Source of the DNA: Alcaligenes aquatilis | GTDB lineage: Bacteria > Pseudomonadota > Gammaproteobacteria > Burkholderiales > Burkholderiaceae_B | Direction of reading: 5' to 3' | Length of the DNA: 64,000 nucleotides | Assembly: GCF_003076515.1 (NCBI RefSeq) | Contig: NZ_CP022390.1 | Coordinates: 2,418,001 to 2,482,000 of the forward strand | In this document: piece by piece, positions 9,217-19,457 of the stretch | Layout of the letters: every line of letters begins with the position of its first letter | How positions within the stretch are numbered: position 1 is the first letter of the stretch | Program-made: the position numbers and the translations under genes | Notes under the pieces: model-generated | The model's input: the letters and a program-made list of their open reading frames with translations, nothing else | What the model was told of the DNA's origin: nothing | The model's database searches: none

Positions 9217-10080
9217 ATGCCATTGTCACGTTTACCGCTCAGCGCCTGCCTGGACGCTGCTGTTACTGCAGCCCATGCCGCCGCCGCTATTTTACAAGCC
9301 TATGCGTCGGACCGTAGCTCTCTGGTGATCAGCAACAAAATGCACAACGATCTGGTGTCACAAGCCGATCACGAAGCCGAACAGGCCTGCATCAGTGTGT
9401 TGATGGAACGCACTCCAGACATTGATATCGTGGCCGAAGAAAGCGGCGGTGTGAATACAGGCCGCCCCACCTGGTATATCGACCCGCTCGATGGCACCAC
9501 CAATTTCTTGCACGGCATCCCGCACTATGCCGTTTCGGTCGCCCTGATTGCGCCTGCTGGCACCCAAATGGACAACGGCGTTCTAGCCCAGGACACCCCA
9601 GTCATTGCCGTGGTCTACGACCCCAATCGCGAAGAGCTGTTTACAGCCATGTACGGGGTGGGCGCCTGGTTAAATGGCAGCCGTATTCAAACATCCTCAT
9701 CGAAAAAACTGGCGGATTCGGTATTGGCCACCGGCTTTCCATTTCGCGACTTTTCTTTTTCCGACCAGTACATGCCCAGCCTGAACGTCGCCATTACCGG
9801 CAGCCGTGGGGTACGTCGCATGGGTGCCGCCGCGCTGGATCTGGCCTGGGTCGCTTGCGGCCGTTACGACGGATACTGGGAAATGGGCTTGGCCCCCTGG
9901 GACGTTGCTGCGGGTACTTTGCTGGTGCGTGAAGCCAAGGGCGTGTGCCAGGACCTGTATCAGGAAGAGCCCTGGCCCGTCAGTGGCCACGTCTACGCAG
10001 GCAATGCCCACATTGCCGATGAATTGCTGGGCATGGTGCGCCCGTCGCTGACACAGCGTCCGACCAAACCCAAACCTTAA
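9217..10080 (+). CDS. suhB: Inositol monophosphatase family protein
   Basis: Mg2+-dependent phosphatase of the inositol monophosphatase fold; in bacteria this protein (SuhB) also acts in rRNA transcription antitermination. It has 287 residues. The metal-binding motifs are all visible: EES (74-76), DPLDGTTNF (89-97) and the C-terminal WDVAAGTLLVREA. The segment RRMGAAALDLAWVACGRYDGYWE matches the substrate-binding region. It is divergent from mnmC with 131 nt between the starts. The symbol suhB is a family-level assignment; a paralogous phosphatase such as CysQ is less likely from the motifs. Confidence 0.88.
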   Translation: MPLSRLPLSACLDAAVTAAHAAAAILQAYASDRSSLVISNKMHNDLVSQADHEAEQACISVLMERTPDIDIVAEESGGVNTGRPTWYIDPLDGTTNFLHGIPHYAVSVALIAPAGTQMDNGVLAQDTPVIAVVYDPNREELFTAMYGVGAWLNGSRIQTSSSKKLADSVLATGFPFRDFSFSDQYMPSLNVAITGSRGVRRMGAAALDLAWVACGRYDGYWEMGLAPWDVAAGTLLVREAKGVCQDLYQEEPWPVSGHVYAGNAHIADELLGMVRPSLTQRPTKPKP

Positions 10081-10134
10081 CGCCTTATTCGGGGCCGGTT
10101 GCCACACTTCCTGCTCCGATCTTCATCACCCAAT

Positions 10135-10167
10135 AAAAGCGAGCCATTTAAAACGGCTCGCTTTTTT
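10135..10167. terminator. Bidirectional terminator between suhB and fadD
   Basis: Stem AAAAGCGAGCC (10135-10145) with GGCTCGCTTTT (10155-10165), with A and T tracts on both sides. It serves the plus-strand phosphatase gene and, from the other side, the converging acyl-CoA ligase gene. Confidence 0.92.
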
Positions 10168-10237
10168 CATGCAGATCAGGTTGCAGGCCAGGTTTGACGA
10201 TTTGCTGAATAATCGCCCCCTGCTCCAAGCCGCCAAA

Positions 10238-11935
10238 TCAAGCCTGCGCTTCAGGCTTGGCTTGCTCGTCCCGCAGGACACGGCGCAAGATCTTGCCCAC
10301 ATTGCTCTTGGGCAGTTCATCACGGAACTCAATGATACGGGGACGCTTGTACGCCGTCAGGCGCTCTTTGCACCATTGCTTGATATCGGCTTCAGTCAGT
10401 GATGAATTACGTTTGACCACAAACAGCTTGATGCTTTCACCGCTATGCTCGCTGGGCACTCCGACCGCCGCCACTTCCAGCACATCGGGATGAGCCGCAA
10501 CCACGTCCTCAATTTCGTTCGGATAAACGTTAAAGCCCGACACCAGAATCATGTCTTTCTTGCGATCCACCAGGCGAATTCGTCCCTGCTGATCCATGAC
10601 ACCAATATCACCCGTTTTCAGGAAACCATTAGGCGTAAAGACATTGGCGGTTTCCTCGGGCTGATTCCAGTAAGCCGACATTACCTGGGGCCCTTTGACG
10701 GCCAGCTCGCCCTGCTCACCCATCGCCACTGGCTGGCCTTGCTCATCGAGCAAGAGCACATCGGTAGACGGCAAGGGAAAGCCAATCGTACCGCTGTACT
10801 CGCGCGAGTCCGTCGCATTGACCGCCACCACAGGCGAAGTTTCCGACAGGCCGTAGCCTTCTATCAAGGGGCAGCCTGTCACGGCCAGCCAGCGCTCGGC
10901 CACGGCCTTTTGCAAAGCGGCACCACCGGCCAGGCACAGCTTGAGTTGTGCAAACGGCAAAGTACGGAATTTTTCGTGATTCGCCAGCGCATTGAACAAG
11001 GTATTGACGGCGGGGACGACTTCGGGCGGATTGCGTTTCCAGGCCTTGTATACCGAATTCAGATCACGTGGATTCATCACCAGCACCATGTGCATACCCG
11101 CATACATGGCGAACAAGCCACAAATGGTCAGCGCGAAGATGTGATACAGCGGCAAGGCCACCATCATGGTGTAGGCAGGGCCCTTGAAGTCACCCAAAGC
11201 GGGAAAGCCCACGGCCTCCACCTGTAAAACGTTGGCCATCAGATTGCGTTGGCTCAGCATGGCGCCTTTAGGGCGGCCCGTTGTACCACCCGTGTATTGC
11301 AGCAGCGCCAAATCATCCGGTTTGGCGGGCTGACGGCTCAGGCTCAATTTGCTGCCCCGCTCCAGCACTGCTTCCAGACGCTGCGAACCGGGCAAAGAAT
11401 AAGACGGCACCATACGTTTCAAATAACGCACGGCAAAATTCACCACACTGCCCTTAAGTCCCATCAGGTCGCCCACGGTGCTCACCACCACATGGGCGGG
11501 CTTCACATTCGCCGGAACCTGCTGGAGCACATGCGCAAAATTCTCCAGAATCACAATAACCTGGGCCTGACTATCGGCCAGTTGAAACTCAAGCTCACGT
11601 TCGGTGTATTGGGGGTTGGTATTGACGCCCACCATGCCCGCTCGCATCGTGCCCAGCAAGCAAATAAGGAAAGGCAGCCCATTGGGCAACATCAGCATGA
11701 CACGGCTGCCACGCTCCAGGCCCTGGGCTTGCAACCAGGCGGCAAACGCATCTGCGCTGCGGTCCAGATGCTCGTAGGAAATGTCATGCCCCATAAAGGT
11801 CAGCGCAGTCCTGTCCTTATGCTTTTTCATGGCGGCATCCAGACAATCGATCAAGGTCTGCTCGGCGCCTAGCTGAATGTCATGGGGCACGGAGGCCGGA
11901 TAATGCTCGAGCCAAGGTTTTTGCTGAGTATCCAA
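10238..11935 (-). CDS. fadD: Long-chain fatty acid-CoA ligase
   Basis: Activates fatty acids to acyl-CoA through an acyl-adenylate, at the inner face of the cytoplasmic membrane. It has 565 residues, close to E. coli FadD (561). The AMP-binding P-loop is YTGGTTGRPKGAML (about 215), followed by IEGYGLSETSPVV, the hinge region FLKTGDIGVMD and the C-terminal KDMILVSGFNVYPNEIED and catalytic-lysine segment LPKSNVGKILRR. The start is a TTG at 11935 with an AGGTGA site about 8 nt upstream. It is transcribed away from the M20 hydrolase gene at 12016, so the 80 nt between them should hold two promoters. Confidence 0.92.
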   Translation of the reverse strand: MDTQQKPWLEHYPASVPHDIQLGAEQTLIDCLDAAMKKHKDRTALTFMGHDISYEHLDRSADAFAAWLQAQGLERGSRVMLMLPNGLPFLICLLGTMRAGMVGVNTNPQYTERELEFQLADSQAQVIVILENFAHVLQQVPANVKPAHVVVSTVGDLMGLKGSVVNFAVRYLKRMVPSYSLPGSQRLEAVLERGSKLSLSRQPAKPDDLALLQYTGGTTGRPKGAMLSQRNLMANVLQVEAVGFPALGDFKGPAYTMMVALPLYHIFALTICGLFAMYAGMHMVLVMNPRDLNSVYKAWKRNPPEVVPAVNTLFNALANHEKFRTLPFAQLKLCLAGGAALQKAVAERWLAVTGCPLIEGYGLSETSPVVAVNATDSREYSGTIGFPLPSTDVLLLDEQGQPVAMGEQGELAVKGPQVMSAYWNQPEETANVFTPNGFLKTGDIGVMDQQGRIRLVDRKKDMILVSGFNVYPNEIEDVVAAHPDVLEVAAVGVPSEHSGESIKLFVVKRNSSLTEADIKQWCKERLTAYKRPRIIEFRDELPKSNVGKILRRVLRDEQAKPEAQA

Positions 11936-12015
11936 GGGCTTGTCACCTAATACGTGTTTATTTATGGTTAACTCTACTCTACTTTATTGTTCAAGCCCAA
12001 GGACAAGCCCGCATC

Positions 12016-13215
12016 ATGAAGCTGTTTGATCCCATTTCCGCCTGGTCCCATGAAATTGCGGCCATCCGGCGTGATCTCCACACCTACCCCGAACTGGCTT
12101 TCGAGGAAACCCGGACGGCCGATCAGGTCGCGTCCTGGCTGGAGAAATGGGACATTCCGGTGCATCGCGGACTGGGTGGCACAGGTGTTGTTGGTATCTT
12201 GAAGGGCACCGGCGGCCAGGGCCCATCGGTGGGGCTGCGTGCCGATATGGACGCCCTGCCCATGCAGGAGCTGAACGAGTTTGAACACAAAAGCCGCCAC
12301 GACGGCAAGATGCACGCCTGTGGACACGATGGACATACCGCCATGCTGCTGGGCGCAGCTCGCTACCTGTCCGAACACCGCGATTTTGCTGGCACTATTT
12401 ATCTGATTTTTCAGCCTGCCGAAGAGGGCTTTGGTGGCGCACGCGAGATGATCAAGGACGGCCTGTTCTCGCTTTTCCCCATGCAAGCGGTATTTGGCCT
12501 GCACAACTGGCCCGGTATGCCTGCCGGCACCTTCGGCGTTTTACCTGGCGCCATGATGGCCTCCAGCAATACCTTTGAAATTCGCATTGAAGGCAAAGGA
12601 GCCCATGGTGGCATGCCCCATCTGGGCGTGGACCCTATCATGGCAGCGGTGCAACTGGCGCAAAGCCTGCAAACCATCGTCAGCCGCAATGTGGATCCGC
12701 TAGAGCCTGTCGTGTTGAGCATTACCCAAATTCACGCAGGCTCTGCCGACAACGTCATTCCCAACGAGGCCGTCATGCGCGGCACGGTACGCACCTTTTC
12801 CACCGAAGCCCTGGATCTGGTCGAGACCCGTATGCGCGAACTGTGCGAACAAAGCTGTGCGGCCCAAGGCTGCAAGGCCGAATTCGACTTTGACCGCCGC
12901 TACCCTCCCACCATCAATGATCCCGAACAAGCAGCCTTTTGCGCGCAAGTCATCCGGGAACTGGCCGGCCCCGACAAGCTGCGTCAGGACATCCGCCCTT
13001 CCATGGGTGCCGAAGACTTCTCCTTCATGTTGCAGGAAGTCCCAGGCTGCTATGTCTGGTTAGGCAATGGCGATGGCGATCATCGCAGCCCTGGTCACGG
13101 CATGGGTCCGTGCATGCTGCACAACGGCAGCTACGATTTCAACGACGCCCTGATCCCCATTGGTGCCAGCTACTGGGCCAAGCTGGCCCTGGACTGGCTG
13201 GCACAACATCATTGA
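12016..13215 (+). CDS. M20-family amidohydrolase (hippurate hydrolase-like)
   Basis: Zinc-type aminoacylase/carboxypeptidase that removes an acyl group from an N-acyl amino acid. It has 399 residues. Family motifs: RRDLHTYPELAFEE (18-31), GLRADMDALPM (75-85), the metal ligands in HACGHDGHTAM (101-111), PAEEGFGGA with the catalytic glutamate (about 135-143) and the late metal-binding histidine region. The dimerisation or lid domain begins near GAHGGMPHLGVDP. The natural substrate (hippurate, N-acetyl amino acids or IAA conjugates) cannot be decided from sequence. Confidence 0.9.
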   Translation: MKLFDPISAWSHEIAAIRRDLHTYPELAFEETRTADQVASWLEKWDIPVHRGLGGTGVVGILKGTGGQGPSVGLRADMDALPMQELNEFEHKSRHDGKMHACGHDGHTAMLLGAARYLSEHRDFAGTIYLIFQPAEEGFGGAREMIKDGLFSLFPMQAVFGLHNWPGMPAGTFGVLPGAMMASSNTFEIRIEGKGAHGGMPHLGVDPIMAAVQLAQSLQTIVSRNVDPLEPVVLSITQIHAGSADNVIPNEAVMRGTVRTFSTEALDLVETRMRELCEQSCAAQGCKAEFDFDRRYPPTINDPEQAAFCAQVIRELAGPDKLRQDIRPSMGAEDFSFMLQEVPGCYVWLGNGDGDHRSPGHGMGPCMLHNGSYDFNDALIPIGASYWAKLALDWLAQHH

Positions 13216-13344
13216 TGCTTTAACAAATGTTTCATAGCGGGGTTAAAGCTTGCCGTTACAATGGCAAGTTCTATTGTTGACGGCGTGCGCCCGCGCGCTA
13301 CGGGCATCGGTCCCACCACCCTTTCCTCCTATACGGGAGTATTT

Positions 13345-13746
13345 GTGACTACTTCAAGCAACATCTCTTCGCTCCCGGACGGAGCCCCCACCCTGCGCGT
13401 CATGCCCATGCCCACCGACGCCAATATTCACGGCGATGTATTCGGTGGCTGGATCATGTCCCAGGTGGACATTGCCGGAGCAATTCCTGCAACACGACGT
13501 GCCCAAGGCCGGGTTGCCACGATTTCCGTCAATGCCTTCACCTTCAAACAGCCCGTGTTTGTGGGTGACTTGCTCAGCTTCTACACAGAAATCATCAAAA
13601 CTGGCCGCACCTCCATTACGGTGTCGGTGGAAGTGTATGCAGAACGCAAACGCCTGCAACTGGAAACAGTCAAAGTAACGGAAGCCACGCTGACGTATGT
13701 GGCCACCGATGACGAGCGCCGCAGCCGCCCGCTGCCCCCTCTCTAA
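13345..13746 (+). CDS. yciA: YciA-type acyl-CoA thioesterase
   Basis: Hotdog-fold enzyme that hydrolyses short- to medium-chain acyl-CoAs. I choose the GTG at 13345, which has GGGAG 6 nt upstream and gives 133 residues, matching E. coli YciA (132). An in-frame ATG at 13261 would add 28 residues with no counterpart. Visible motifs are ANIHGDVFGGWIMSQVDIAGA, with the family's catalytic Asp region, and VNAFTFKQPVFVGDLLSFY. The stop is 21 nt before the mgtE start, so the two may be co-transcribed. Confidence 0.9.
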   Translation: MTTSSNISSLPDGAPTLRVMPMPTDANIHGDVFGGWIMSQVDIAGAIPATRRAQGRVATISVNAFTFKQPVFVGDLLSFYTEIIKTGRTSITVSVEVYAERKRLQLETVKVTEATLTYVATDDERRSRPLPPL

Positions 13747-13767
13747 GCATTTGTGACAGGCAGGCCT

Positions 13768-15249
13768 ATGCAGGAAAACCTGGTACACCCTACTTCGCCC
13801 AGTGACACTCCCAAGCCACGCCGCCTGGAGCCCGAGGACGCGCAGCAGGCACTTTACCGCCTGAAAAACATCCTCAAACGCCAAGAGGTGGTCGAGTCAC
13901 TGGCTCAACGCCAGTTCGAGGACGACGACCGTTCCAACCTGCTTGAAGGCCTGATCCATCGCCAGCATGAAAGCGAGATCAAGGCCATCCTGAACGATCT
14001 GCATCCGGCCGACATTGCTTTCATTCTGGAGTCCTTGCCCGAGCTGGAACGCCAGGCCATTTGGCAACTGGTGGATGCCGAGCACGATGCTGACGTGCTG
14101 CTGGAAGTGGCGGACTGGGCCCGTGAGTCGCTGATTCGCTCCATGGATGCGGCAGACCTGATCGCCGCCGCCGGCAATATGGATGCCGACGAAATCGCCG
14201 ATCTGGTGCCCGACCTGCCGCCCGATGTGGTGGCCGCCGTGCAGCGCGGCCTGACGGACGAAGAACGTGCGCAACTGATCGAAGCCATGGGCTACCCCGA
14301 AGATACGGTGGGTGCCATCATGGACTTTGACATGGTGCGCGTGCGCGAGGACGTGACCCTGGAAGTGGTCTTGCGTTACCTGCGTCGCCTGCAGGAACTG
14401 CCAGACCACACTGACCAGATCTTCGTGGTAGACCGTGCCGATAAACTGCAGGGCACCCTGTCGCTGACACGTCTGCTGGTCAGCGAACCCGAAACTCTGG
14501 TGTCCTCGGCCATGTCCACCGACTACCTGACTCTGAATCCATTGGACTCGGACTCGGATGCCGCCGGGGCATTTGAGCGCTATGACTTGGTGTCCGCCCC
14601 GGTGGTGGACGATATTGGCCGCCTGATTGGCCGAGTCACCATTGACGAGGTGGTGGACGTGCTGCAAGAGGACTCGGAAGAGCAGGCTCTGTCTCGCGCC
14701 GGTCTGCAAGAGGATGACATTTTCGCCCCCATCCGCACCGCTATCCGCAACCGGGCCCCCTGGCTACTGATCAACCTCTGTACGGCGGCCACGGCCTCTT
14801 TCATTGCCTCGCGCTTTGAGGACACCGTCAGCCACATTGTGATCCTGGCGTTCCTGATGTCGATTGTGGCCGGTATTGGCGGCAACTCCGGCAACCAGAC
14901 CATGACCATGATTATTCGTGCCATTGCCACTGGCCGTGTCACCGGTTCCAACGTCATCCCACTGATCAAGCGCGAGCTGCTGGTGACCTTTCTGGTCGGG
15001 GTCTGTGGCAGTGCAGTAACCGCTTTCTTTGCCTGGTTTATCTCCGGCTCCATTGCCATTGCTGCGGTGATGATGGCCGCCATGATCGGCAATATGCTGA
15101 TTGGGGCCGCACTGGGTGTGCTAATCCCGATCCTGCGCGACCGCTTTGGCAATGACCCGGCCGTAGGTTCCTCGGTACTGCTGACCTTTGCAACAGACTC
15201 GCTGGGGTTTTTGCTGTTCCTGGGACTGGCGACGGTGTTTTTGCTGTAG
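13768..15249 (+). CDS. mgtE: Magnesium transporter MgtE
   Basis: Homodimeric Mg2+ channel of the inner membrane, gated by cytoplasmic Mg2+. The chosen ATG at 13768 gives 493 residues; a GTG 15 nt upstream is possible but has no ribosome-binding site. Order: acidic MgtE_N domain (about 35-150, HPADIAFILESLPELERQ), a CBS pair (about 155-285, including GYPEDTVGAIMDFDMV and YDLVSAPVVDD), then five membrane helices (about 310-490) with GIGGNSGNQTMTMIIRA, which holds the pore motif. Mg2+ bound between the cytosolic domains closes the channel in known homologues. Confidence 0.95.
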   Translation: MQENLVHPTSPSDTPKPRRLEPEDAQQALYRLKNILKRQEVVESLAQRQFEDDDRSNLLEGLIHRQHESEIKAILNDLHPADIAFILESLPELERQAIWQLVDAEHDADVLLEVADWARESLIRSMDAADLIAAAGNMDADEIADLVPDLPPDVVAAVQRGLTDEERAQLIEAMGYPEDTVGAIMDFDMVRVREDVTLEVVLRYLRRLQELPDHTDQIFVVDRADKLQGTLSLTRLLVSEPETLVSSAMSTDYLTLNPLDSDSDAAGAFERYDLVSAPVVDDIGRLIGRVTIDEVVDVLQEDSEEQALSRAGLQEDDIFAPIRTAIRNRAPWLLINLCTAATASFIASRFEDTVSHIVILAFLMSIVAGIGGNSGNQTMTMIIRAIATGRVTGSNVIPLIKRELLVTFLVGVCGSAVTAFFAWFISGSIAIAAVMMAAMIGNMLIGAALGVLIPILRDRFGNDPAVGSSVLLTFATDSLGFLLFLGLATVFLL

Positions 15250-15270
15250 GTGGCCAGCAGGCATGATTAG

Positions 15271-15297
15271 AAAAACCGGCTTCTGGCCGGTTTTTTT
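15271..15297 (+). terminator. Terminator of mgtE
   Basis: Stem AAAAACCGGC/GCCGGTTTTT (15271-15280 with 15286-15295), 5-nt loop, T run to 15297; 21 nt after the mgtE stop. Confidence 0.92.
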
Positions 15298-15396
15298 ATC
15301 TGCCTCAAAGGCCTTCGATCACGTCTTTTAATCTTTTAACACCAGGAAACTCGGAAATCCGAACACCGGGACGCCGGAACACCCAAGTATCGCGGC

Positions 15397-15483
15397 GTTG
15401 GCTCGTTGGCTCGTTGGCTCGTTGGCTCGTTGGCTCGTTGGCTCGTTGGCTCGTTGGCTCGTTGGCTCGTTGGCTCGTTGGCT
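15397..15483. repeat. Tandem repeat, 8-bp unit GTTGGCTC, ten copies plus 7 nt
   Basis: Ten perfect head-to-tail copies start at 15397 and every 8 nt to 15469; an eleventh matches for 7 of 8 bases. It sits in the only gene-free stretch over 300 nt (15250-15622), between the mgtE terminator and the 3' end of a converging dehydrogenase gene. No gene, promoter or second hairpin is evident in the rest of that stretch. Perfect short-unit repeats of this kind change copy number by replication slippage. Confidence 0.97.
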
Positions 15484-15622
15484 TTCAGTATGCTTGCTTC
15501 ATCTCATTAAGCACAAGCTCTTTATCCTTCTCAGGGGAAAATCTTGATAGCCAATCCCACAAGTGGCCTCAAACTCAGACGCCAAGCACCTGACGCAAGC
15601 GCCAAACTGACCTTCCAAGCAA

Positions 15623-16516
15623 CTAAGAACGGGGGGACGACGATCGGGCCTCTTCCAAAAAGACCTCCAGACTCTCCTTCGTCTCCACAACCTGACTTCG
15701 TTGTAACGACTCAGTCTGTGCCGTATGTTCAAAGAAATCCAGCACGCCATTGGTCACTCTGGGTGCAATGCCTGCCAGATCCAGTTGGCGGCGTACTTGC
15801 AGAACTTCGTCACGGCGGCGCACACCATGAACCAGATGGCTGCGCAAGCAGGATTCCATGAAGTCCTGCAAGCCCCGCTGGTTCAAATCCTCCAGCACCT
15901 CATACAGTTCGTCCCGCAGCCCCATTTGCTCGGCCAGCATCAGAGTTTCAATCCCCAAGGCTTCCAAGCCCTTAGTCATCAGGCTGCGCAACAACTTCAA
16001 GCGCATCGCATCCCCGGCCTGCCCCGACAAAATACGCACAGGAGCCCCCTGAGCCTGCCAAAACGCCGCAGCCCTACCAGCCCCTTGCCCGGCGGCCAAC
16101 AACGCCGTCTGAGCGCCTGTAGAGGGCACAGAACCCATAATCGCCAGGTCAGCCAGCTCGACTCCATGCTGTCGCGCTAAGACATCCATGCTTTCCATAG
16201 CCTGAGGCTCGGCTGTACACAAATCCATATACAGCGTCCCTGCGGACAGATACGGCATGACAGTCTTGGCCACCACGTCTGCCTGTGTACCCGTCACGGC
16301 GGACAACACCCCATCCAGGCCCTGCCAGTGTGCATTCGTCTGCAAACATAGCTGCGCCCCTAACTGCTGAGCCAGTTCACGAGCGGCAGCACTTTCCCGG
16401 CGCACCAGGATAAACGGCACCTGCACACCGGCAGCCTTCAAGGCTGCGCTATAAAAACGCGCAACTTCGCCCGCCCCGATCAAGGCAACACGATGCAATA
16501 AGGGAGATAGTGTCAT
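15623..16516 (-). CDS. NAD(P)-binding dehydrogenase of the 6-phosphogluconate/3-hydroxyisobutyrate type
   Basis: A 297-residue cytoplasmic protein. The N-terminal Rossmann domain begins RVALIGAGEVARFYSAAL, a GxGxxA-type dinucleotide-binding motif (9-20). A middle segment has YMDLCTAEPQAMESMDVLARQHGVELADLAIMGSVPS, in the place of the substrate-binding loop of beta-hydroxyacid dehydrogenases. The helical C-terminal half (about 165-270, MRLKLLRSLMTKGLEALGIE) resembles the DUF1932 phosphogluconate-dehydrogenase-like domain, with the usual catalytic lysine position occupied by K in MRLKLLRS or MTKG. The substrate is unknown. It converges on mgtE and is preceded by 211 nt shared with the secA 3' region. 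Confidence 0.75.
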   Translation of the reverse strand: MTLSPLLHRVALIGAGEVARFYSAALKAAGVQVPFILVRRESAAARELAQQLGAQLCLQTNAHWQGLDGVLSAVTGTQADVVAKTVMPYLSAGTLYMDLCTAEPQAMESMDVLARQHGVELADLAIMGSVPSTGAQTALLAAGQGAGRAAAFWQAQGAPVRILSGQAGDAMRLKLLRSLMTKGLEALGIETLMLAEQMGLRDELYEVLEDLNQRGLQDFMESCLRSHLVHGVRRRDEVLQVRRQLDLAGIAPRVTNGVLDFFEHTAQTESLQRSQVVETKESLEVFLEEARSSSPRS

Positions 16517-16658
16517 AGAGAAAATACGCAGAAAAACGATAGGCAGCAGCCGGTAGCATCAGGCTGCGCCCTGTAGCTTACAGGGAAAAATGGCCATGAA
16601 TGAGCGCGATGCAGCAATCCAGAAGCCTAACTACACAATCGAGGCCACCACCCAAGAA

Positions 16659-16690
16659 AAAACCCCATGGCTTATAGCACATGGGGTTTT
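16659..16690 (-). terminator. Terminator of secA
   Basis: Stem AAAACCCCAT/ATGGGGTTTT (16659-16668 with 16681-16690), 12-nt loop, T run on the minus strand; 37 nt past the secA stop. Confidence 0.9.
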
Positions 16691-16727
16691 ATCTAACAGC
16701 CGGTAGGCCGAGGGGCTTGAGACAGCA

Positions 16728-19457
16728 TCAGCTCAAACGACCGTGGCACTGCTTGTACTTCTTGCCGCTACCGCAAGGACAAGGGTCGTTACGGCCTACA
16801 CGTGGCACTTCGCCCTTGGCCGCCTCATCCAGACCGGGGTCTTCACCACTCAGGGCGGCATCATAGTCCGAATGATGGAAACGAACATTGGAGTTGGCTG
16901 GAGGCGCCTCGACAGCGGCTTCCTCGATTTGCTCCGGTGTCTGGATACGCACCGTCATCAGCACTTTGACTACTTCATCACGTACACGATCAAGCATGTC
17001 GGAGAACAGCTCAAAGGCTTCGCGCTTGTATTCCTGTTTGGGGTCTTTCTGGGCATAGCCGCGCAGATGAATACCCTGACGCAGATGATCCAAAGCCTGC
17101 AAATGACCACGCCATTGCGTGTCAATGGACTGCAAGAGCACGGAGCGCTCGAAGTTGCCCCAGTTAGGCTGGCCCACTTGGTCAATCTTGGCTTGCAACA
17201 GGCGCTGAGATTCTGCGATGACGCGATCATGCAGGTCGTCGTCGTTAAGATTGGATTCTTTCTCCAGCATTTCAGCCAAAGGCAGCTCAATCTGGAAGGT
17301 GCTTTGCAAATCAGCCGTCAGGCCGGGAATATCCCATTGCTCTTCCATCGTGTCTTGCGGCACGTATTCACGGAACAGACGGCTGACAGCGGCTTCGCGC
17401 AGGCTGCTGATGGTATCGGTAATGTCAGCGGACTCCAGCACTTCGTTACGCTGGGCGTAGATCACCTTGCGTTGATCGTTGGCCACATCATCATACTGCA
17501 GCAGTTGTTTACGGATATCGAAGTTGCGGGCCTCGACCTTGCGCTGGGCGGACTCGATGGAACGGGTCACCATGCGGGCTTCGATCGGTTCGCCCTCTGG
17601 CAAACGCAGGCGCTCCATGATGGCGCGCACACGATCGCCAGCGAAGATGCGCATCAGCGAATCTTCCAGCGACAGGTAAAAGCGCGAGGAACCTGGGTCA
17701 CCCTGACGACCGGCACGACCACGCAGCTGGTTGTCGATACGGCGGGACTCGTGACGCTCGGTACCAATAATGCGCAAACCGCCGGCCTGTTTGACCTGCT
17801 GGTTCAAGGGCTCCCACGCAGCGCGAATAGCCTGGATCTTGGCTTCTTTCTGTTCGGCGCTCAGGGACTCGTCTTCACGAACCAGGGCAATCGGACGCTC
17901 GATGCTGCCACCCAACACAATGTCGGTACCACGACCGGCCATATTGGTCGCGATGGTGACATGGCCCGGCATACCGGCTTCAGCCACGATATCGGCTTCA
18001 CGGGCGTGTTGCTTGGCGTTCAGCACCTCGTGCTTGACGCCTGCGGCGTTCAAGCGTGTGGAAATCAGCTCGGAGTTTTCAATGCTGGTGGTACCCACCA
18101 GAACAGGCTGCCCACGTTCGTGGCAGTCCTGGATATCTTTCAGAATGGCGTTGAACTTCTCGTCATCGGTCTTGAAGACCTGGTCGTTCTGGTCCTTGCG
18201 GGCCAGCGGACGATTCGGTGGAATGATGACGGTTTCAAGGCTGTAGATTTCCTGGAACTCGTAGGCTTCCGTATCTGCTGTACCGGTCATGCCAGCCAGC
18301 TTGTCATACATGCGGAAGTAGTTCTGGAAGGTAATCGACGCCAGGGTCTGGTTTTCGTTCTGGATACGAACGCCTTCCTTGGCCTCCACAGCCTGATGCA
18401 AGCCATCGGACCAGCGGCGACCGGCCATCAAACGGCCCGTGAATTCGTCCACGATCACCACTTCACCGTCCTGAACCACGTATTGCTGGTCGCGGAAGAA
18501 CAGGTTGTGGGCGCGCAGGGCGACCATCAAATGGTGCATCAAAGAAATATGGCGTGGCTCGTACAGCGATTCGCCTTCGGGCAGCAGGCCGATTTCAGTC
18601 AAAATCTGCTCGGCACGCTCGTGACCGGCTTCGGAAATATGAACTTGCTGGCCCTTTTCATCGACCCAGAAGTCGCCTTCGGGCTCGGGCTCGTGTGGAC
18701 GAGGCTCTTGCGTCATGCGGGTCAGCATGGGCGGGACCACGTTCATGCGCACGTACAGCTCGGTATTGTCTTCGGCCTGGCCGGAGATGATCAGCGGTGT
18801 ACGGGCTTCGTCGATCAGGATGGAGTCAACTTCGTCGACAATCGCGTAGGACAAACCGCGCTGGCGGCGATCCTCTGCGCGGTATTCCATATTGTCGCGC
18901 AGGTAGTCAAAACCAAATTCGTTGTTGGTACCGTAGGTAATGTCGGCCTGGTAGGCGGCAATCTTCTCGGCATTGTCTTGCTGGGGAACCACTACACCCA
19001 CGCTCAAACCCAGGAAGTTGTACAGACGGCCCATCCAGTTCGCATCGCGTCGTGCCAGGTAATCATTAACGGTCACCACATGCACGCCCTTGCCGGACAG
19101 TGCATTCAGGTACACGGCCAAGGTCGCAGTCAGGGTTTTACCCTCACCCGTACGCATTTCGGAAATCTTGCCGTTGTGCAAAGCAATGGCACCGAGCATC
19201 TGTACGTCAAAGTGGCGCATGCCAAATACACGGATACCTGCTTCGCGCACCACAGCAAAGGCTTCGGGCAAGAGCGAGTTAAGCGAGGCGCCATCCTGAA
19301 CACGTTGGCGCAGCTCCTGCGTCTTGGCTGCCAAGGCCTCGTCACTCAGACCCTGCATGGCAGGCTCAAGAGCATTAATCTGGGCGACCTGCTTACGGTA
19401 CTGTTTGAGCAGTCGGTCGTTACGACTGCCAATAAGCTTTTTCAGCAATGAAACCAT
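16728..19457 (-). CDS. secA: Protein translocase ATPase SecA
   Basis: Motor ATPase that pushes unfolded preproteins through SecYEG. It has 909 residues (E. coli 901). NBD1 carries Walker [15 protein letters not shown] (about 101-114) and the DEAD-type [16 protein letters not shown]; a preprotein cross-linking domain follows, then NBD2 with [27 protein letters not shown] (written here in part), helical scaffold/wing domains, a variable linker rich in E and A, and the zinc-binding C-terminal tail [18 protein letters not shown] that contacts SecB. Complete and intact. It lies downstream of an M23 peptidase gene, both on the minus strand, 119 nt apart. Confidence 0.98.
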   Translation of the reverse strand: MVSLLKKLIGSRNDRLLKQYRKQVAQINALEPAMQGLSDEALAAKTQELRQRVQDGASLNSLLPEAFAVVREAGIRVFGMRHFDVQMLGAIALHNGKISEMRTGEGKTLTATLAVYLNALSGKGVHVVTVNDYLARRDANWMGRLYNFLGLSVGVVVPQQDNAEKIAAYQADITYGTNNEFGFDYLRDNMEYRAEDRRQRGLSYAIVDEVDSILIDEARTPLIISGQAEDNTELYVRMNVVPPMLTRMTQEPRPHEPEPEGDFWVDEKGQQVHISEAGHERAEQILTEIGLLPEGESLYEPRHISLMHHLMVALRAHNLFFRDQQYVVQDGEVVIVDEFTGRLMAGRRWSDGLHQAVEAKEGVRIQNENQTLASITFQNYFRMYDKLAGMTGTADTEAYEFQEIYSLETVIIPPNRPLARKDQNDQVFKTDDEKFNAILKDIQDCHERGQPVLVGTTSIENSELISTRLNAAGVKHEVLNAKQHAREADIVAEAGMPGHVTIATNMAGRGTDIVLGGSIERPIALVREDESLSAEQKEAKIQAIRAAWEPLNQQVKQAGGLRIIGTERHESRRIDNQLRGRAGRQGDPGSSRFYLSLEDSLMRIFAGDRVRAIMERLRLPEGEPIEARMVTRSIESAQRKVEARNFDIRKQLLQYDDVANDQRKVIYAQRNEVLESADITDTISSLREAAVSRLFREYVPQDTMEEQWDIPGLTADLQSTFQIELPLAEMLEKESNLNDDDLHDRVIAESQRLLQAKIDQVGQPNWGNFERSVLLQSIDTQWRGHLQALDHLRQGIHLRGYAQKDPKQEYKREAFELFSDMLDRVRDEVVKVLMTVRIQTPEQIEEAAVEAPPANSNVRFHHSDYDAALSGEDPGLDEAAKGEVPRVGRNDPCPCGSGKKYKQCHGRLS

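Noticed and set aside
13261..13344. N-terminal extension of the thioesterase gene
   Set aside because: GTG at 13345 has a good ribosome-binding site and matches YciA length; the extra 28 residues look unlike the family.
15397..15483. CRISPR-like array
   Set aside because: The 8-bp units are contiguous with no spacers and no cas genes nearby; it is a simple tandem repeat.
16743..19451. A 902-codon open frame on the plus strand antisense to secA
   Set aside because: It mirrors the conserved, motif-complete secA; its translation is His/Gln/Gly-rich without known motifs, as expected for an antisense shadow in GC-rich DNA.
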